Below are positions 50,227 to 50,233 of a stretch of 50,233 bases of DNA, piece after piece. The stretch's first letter is position 1. Each line of letters begins with the position of its first letter. The translations under genes and the position numbers were made by a program. Location: the NCBI GenBank assembly GCA_017443595.1, contig JAFSYU010000019.1, positions 1 through 50,233 on the forward strand, in the 5' to 3' direction. Under the pieces are notes generated by a model that ran no database searches, was not told the DNA's origin, and was given only the letters and a program-made list of their open reading frames with translations. The stretch is from Clostridia bacterium. Its GTDB lineage: Bacteria > Bacillota > Clostridia > Oscillospirales > CAG-272.

Positions 50227-50233
50227 ATGAAGA
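50227..50233 (+). CDS. Start of a gene truncated by the window edge (putative IS200 transposase)
   Basis: ATG at 50227 has a perfect AGGAGG six nt upstream (50214-50219 region). Only the first two codons are in the window, so identity rests on the upstream hairpin and leader. Confidence 0.45.

Larger units (their letters stand above)
50098..50233 (+). mobile_element. Probable 5' end of an IS200-type insertion sequence (partial)
   Basis: Just past the thrS terminator is a perfect hairpin AACCACCTGCT / AGCAGGTGGTT (50109-50131). A strong promoter and a conserved-looking leader (GGTCTGGCAACCGCAAGCAG) follow. This arrangement resembles the subterminal hairpin and tnpA leader of IS200/IS605 elements from Clostridia, as far as I can recall. 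The element runs off the window, so the transposase itself cannot be verified. Confidence 0.45.

Overview
The window looks like a chromosomal segment of an endospore-forming, Gram-positive Clostridia-type bacterium (Bacillota), most likely an uncultured gut or other anaerobic polysaccharide degrader. The evidence is a SpoIIE phosphatase, a forespore sigma-G, a T-box ahead of thrS, lipobox lipoproteins without outer-membrane genes, a dockerin-tailed secreted glycosidase, a sodium-pumping oxaloacetate decarboxylase, and many TTGACA-17-TATAAT-like promoters. I cannot name the species. No rRNA, tRNA, CRISPR array or prophage was seen.

Layout. 1-2.8 kb: a palindromic repeat and a three-gene polar amino acid ABC importer. 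2.9-7.7 kb: a very large secreted GH2-type glycosidase with FN3, two LamG-like modules and a C-terminal dockerin. 7.7-11.0 kb (minus): oadG, biotin carrier, oadB and oadA in a tight operon. 11.2-12.7 kb (minus): tadA and a CPBP intramembrane protease. 13-14.3 kb: a G5/M23 cell-wall endopeptidase. 14.5-16.3 kb (minus): an ECF sigma with an overlapping membrane partner. 16.7-20.6 kb (minus): a CD1247-like acidic zinc-ribbon protein, efp, an M24 peptidase and a DUF4173-type membrane protein. 20.8-23.4 kb: a D,D-carboxypeptidase lipoprotein, a DUF2752 protein and two zinc-ribbon membrane proteins. 23.5-25.8 kb (minus): spoIIE.

26-30.4 kb: an orphan solute-binding lipoprotein followed by a GH38 alpha-mannosidase. 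30.6-32.2 kb (minus): an ABC-F ATPase. 32.3-38.7 kb (minus): pth, ECF sigma, zinc-finger anti-sigma, GH36 alpha-galactosidase (the last three overlapping), a small membrane protein and a GH78-type rhamnosidase. 38.7-42.9 kb: an NfeD-like protein facing a six-gene minus-strand operon (degenerate transglutaminase-like protein, pncC-like, membrane protein, WalJ-like, rlmH, membrane protein). 43.3-44.1 kb: sigG (minus). 44.2-47.7 kb: an ADP-ribosylglycohydrolase-family protein paired with a second orphan solute-binding lipoprotein. 47.8-50.1 kb: a 40-residue small ORF, a T-box and a TGS-less thrS. The right edge carries what looks like the 5' end of an IS200-type element.

Themes. Glycan use dominates the accessory content: one extracellular dockerin enzyme, three glycosidases without signal peptides, and two orphan binding lipoproteins, each beside a presumed intracellular hydrolase. 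The alpha-galactosidase is translationally coupled to its own sigma/anti-sigma pair. Most larger intergenic gaps hold short non-coding palindromic, MITE-like elements of several families. Some carry runs able to form G-quadruplexes, and in two cases an element supplies the stop codon of the adjacent gene.
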